DNA from: Bog-756 sp963745955
Lineage (GTDB): Bacteria; Actinomycetota; Acidimicrobiia; Acidimicrobiales; RAAP-2
Direction: 5' to 3'
Assembly: GCA_963745955.1 (NCBI GenBank)
Contig: CAVUZI010000006.1
Coordinates: 310,001-374,000, forward strand
DNA length: 64,000 nucleotides
Shown: in pieces, positions 62,879-64,000 of the stretch
Layout of the letters: each line of letters opens with the position of its first letter
How positions within the stretch are numbered: position 1 is the stretch's first letter
Notes under the pieces: model-generated
Database searches by the model: none
Told to the model about the DNA's origin: nothing
What the model saw: the letters and a program-made list of their open reading frames with translations, nothing else
Made by a program: the position numbers and the translations under genes

Positions 62879-64000
62879 ATGACCGCCGGACAGGATCGGT
62901 GGATGGAATACGACGGGTTCATCTCTTACAGCCACGCAGCCGACGGCCTGCTGGCACCAGCACTGCAACGCGGCCTCCAACGTCTGGCCAAGCCGTGGAA
63001 CAGTCGCCGCGCCCTGCGGCTCTTCCGGGACGAGACCGGGCTGTCGACGAACCCACACCTGTGGTCCTCCATCGAGGATGCGCTCGACGAGAGCGGGTGG
63101 TTCGTGCTCCTGGCCTCGCCCGAGGCTGCCGGATCGGAGTGGGTGAACAAGGAGATCTCGCACTGGTTGGCCACCAAGTCGGTCGACCACATCCTGCCGG
63201 TGGTCACCGACGGTTCCTGGGAGTGGGATCCGGTCCTGGCCGACTTCACCGCCGGGTCCTCGGCCGTGCCCGAAGCCCTCCGGGGCGCGCTACTCGACGA
63301 ACCCCGCCACCTCGACCTGCGCTGGGCCCGGGACGAAGCAGATCTCGATCTGCGCAACAGTCGCTTCCGCTCCGCGGTGGCCGATCTCGCCGCGCCCATG
63401 CACGGGGTGGCCAAGGACGAGCTCGAAGGCGAGGACGTGCGCCAGCACCGGCGCACCCGGAGGCTCGCCCGCGCCGGTGTCAGCGCGCTGGTCCTCCTCG
63501 TCGTGCTGGCCGTCGGGCTCGGGGTTCTGGCCCTGGCGTCACGGAACCAGGCCGTCGCCACCGGGACCACCGCCCGGGCCCAGGCCCTGGCCTCAGAGAG
63601 CCAGAACGAGCTGTCGACCGACCCCGAGGTGTCGGTCCTGCTGGCCCGCGAAGCCGTTGCCGTATCGCCCATCCCCCAGGCGGTGACGGCCCTGCGCGAG
63701 GCCATCGACGCATCCCCGGTACGACTGGCCCTGCCCACCGGATCTGGAAAGCAGTGCGGCCTGGCTGGTCCGGCGCTGGCCTACAACCCGACGGGGAAGC
63801 GGATCGCCGAGAGCCAGTGCAGCGGTGACGTGGTCGTGCTCGACGCCGCCACCGGACACGTCATCTACCGGCGCCACCTGGCCGGCCAGGCCAGCTCGGT
63901 GGCCTATGACCCCACCGGTCGGTACCTGGCCGTCGGAACCAACCGGGGCATCGACCTCCTCGATCCGTCCGACGGCGCGGTGGAGTCCCGCCTGGTGGGC
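62879..64000 (+). CDS. TIR domain / transmembrane / WD40-like protein, 3' partial
   Basis: The frame from ATG 62879 (or ATG 62903) stays open to the window end, giving at least 374 residues. The TIR domain opens YDGFISYSHAADG and contains RLFRDETGLSTNPHLWSSIE and SEWVNKEISHWLATKS. Glu92 in WVNKEI aligns with the catalytic Glu of NAD-cleaving TIR domains such as SARM1 (WVHKE). After a basic stretch comes one membrane helix near 198-220 (ALVLLVVLAVGLGVLALAS), an ARAQALASESQ segment and the first beta-propeller repeats (PALAYNPTGKRIAES, SVAYDPTGRYLAVGTNRGID). The gene is divergent from the cyclase with about 52 bp between starts. Signalling or defence is likely. Confidence 0.82.
   Translation, partial: MTAGQDRWMEYDGFISYSHAADGLLAPALQRGLQRLAKPWNSRRALRLFRDETGLSTNPHLWSSIEDALDESGWFVLLASPEAAGSEWVNKEISHWLATKSVDHILPVVTDGSWEWDPVLADFTAGSSAVPEALRGALLDEPRHLDLRWARDEADLDLRNSRFRSAVADLAAPMHGVAKDELEGEDVRQHRRTRRLARAGVSALVLLVVLAVGLGVLALASRNQAVATGTTARAQALASESQNELSTDPEVSVLLAREAVAVSPIPQAVTALREAIDASPVRLALPTGSGKQCGLAGPALAYNPTGKRIAESQCSGDVVVLDAATGHVIYRRHLAGQASSVAYDPTGRYLAVGTNRGIDLLDPSDGAVESRLVG

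Noticed and set aside
60322..64000. Thoeris system proper (ThsA/ThsB)
   Set aside because: The TIR protein carries a membrane helix and WD40-like repeats, and the partner is a cyclase rather than a SIR2-SLOG protein, so it is at most analogous.

Overview
The window is high-GC actinobacterial chromosome with frequent GTG and TTG starts and short gene gaps. An uncultured member of the Acidimicrobiia is the best guess. The main reason is a secreted protein with SDGGIFxFGDA repeats, a repeat type common in that class; DUF222-HNH, TIGR03085, DUF1918 and HelR-like genes are generally actinobacterial. I see no tRNA, rRNA, insertion sequence, prophage or CRISPR array.

Layout. 0-9 kb: DUF1214 and sulfotransferase genes, a divergent GH4 glycosidase and BadF-type sugar kinase, a type II lumazine synthase facing a TetR gene, a PRPP synthetase and a HelD/HelR-like helicase. 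9-21 kb: a TetR/DHA2-efflux pair with two matching operators, PPK2, RNA 2',3'-cyclic phosphodiesterase, an AidB-like flavoprotein, a membrane PAS-GGDEF-EAL protein, palindromic repeats, DoxX, patatin and TIGR03085 genes. 21-28 kb: lipoproteins, a broken HNH gene, a flippase-like membrane protein, a badly frameshifted GH3 gene and small hypotheticals. 28-37 kb: a MoxR-DUF58-TgpA operon, a winged-helix/transmembrane/exported-domain protein and a secreted GH43 protein with tandem repeats. 37-50 kb: an N-acyl-D-amino-acid deacylase-type amidohydrolase, a small cyclic-nucleotide-binding protein, nitroreductase, a hydroxyacid oxidase/TPP-enzyme operon, MFS and a PAS-GGDEF protein. 48.6-60.3 kb: a cytochrome b operon without a Rieske gene, then GH65, a universal-stress/HAD fusion, DUF1918, phosphoribosyltransferase, alcohol dehydrogenase, CoA-transferase, APH/AAA kinase and STAS genes. 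60.3-64 kb: VKOR, a TPR/SLOG-like/class III cyclase protein, and a divergent TIR-TM-WD40 protein cut by the window end.

Two regions stand out. In 50.6-59.9 kb, five intergenic sites share the core (G/A)GGAC(T/C)WWCGGCCCT, close to the DosR/DevR box of mycobacteria, and they precede genes whose families match the DosR-regulated Rv2004c-Rv2006 and Rv0571c genes. This looks like a dormancy or hypoxia regulon that includes a cytochrome b operon. At the right edge, a cyclase with a SLOG-like nucleotide-sensing module is divergent from a TIR protein that keeps the catalytic glutamate, which suggests a nucleotide-signalling or defence pair.

Many genes carry single-base frameshifts at G/C runs while their coding signal continues in the next frame. 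Sequence errors explain most of these better than gene decay, so the pseudogene calls here are provisional.
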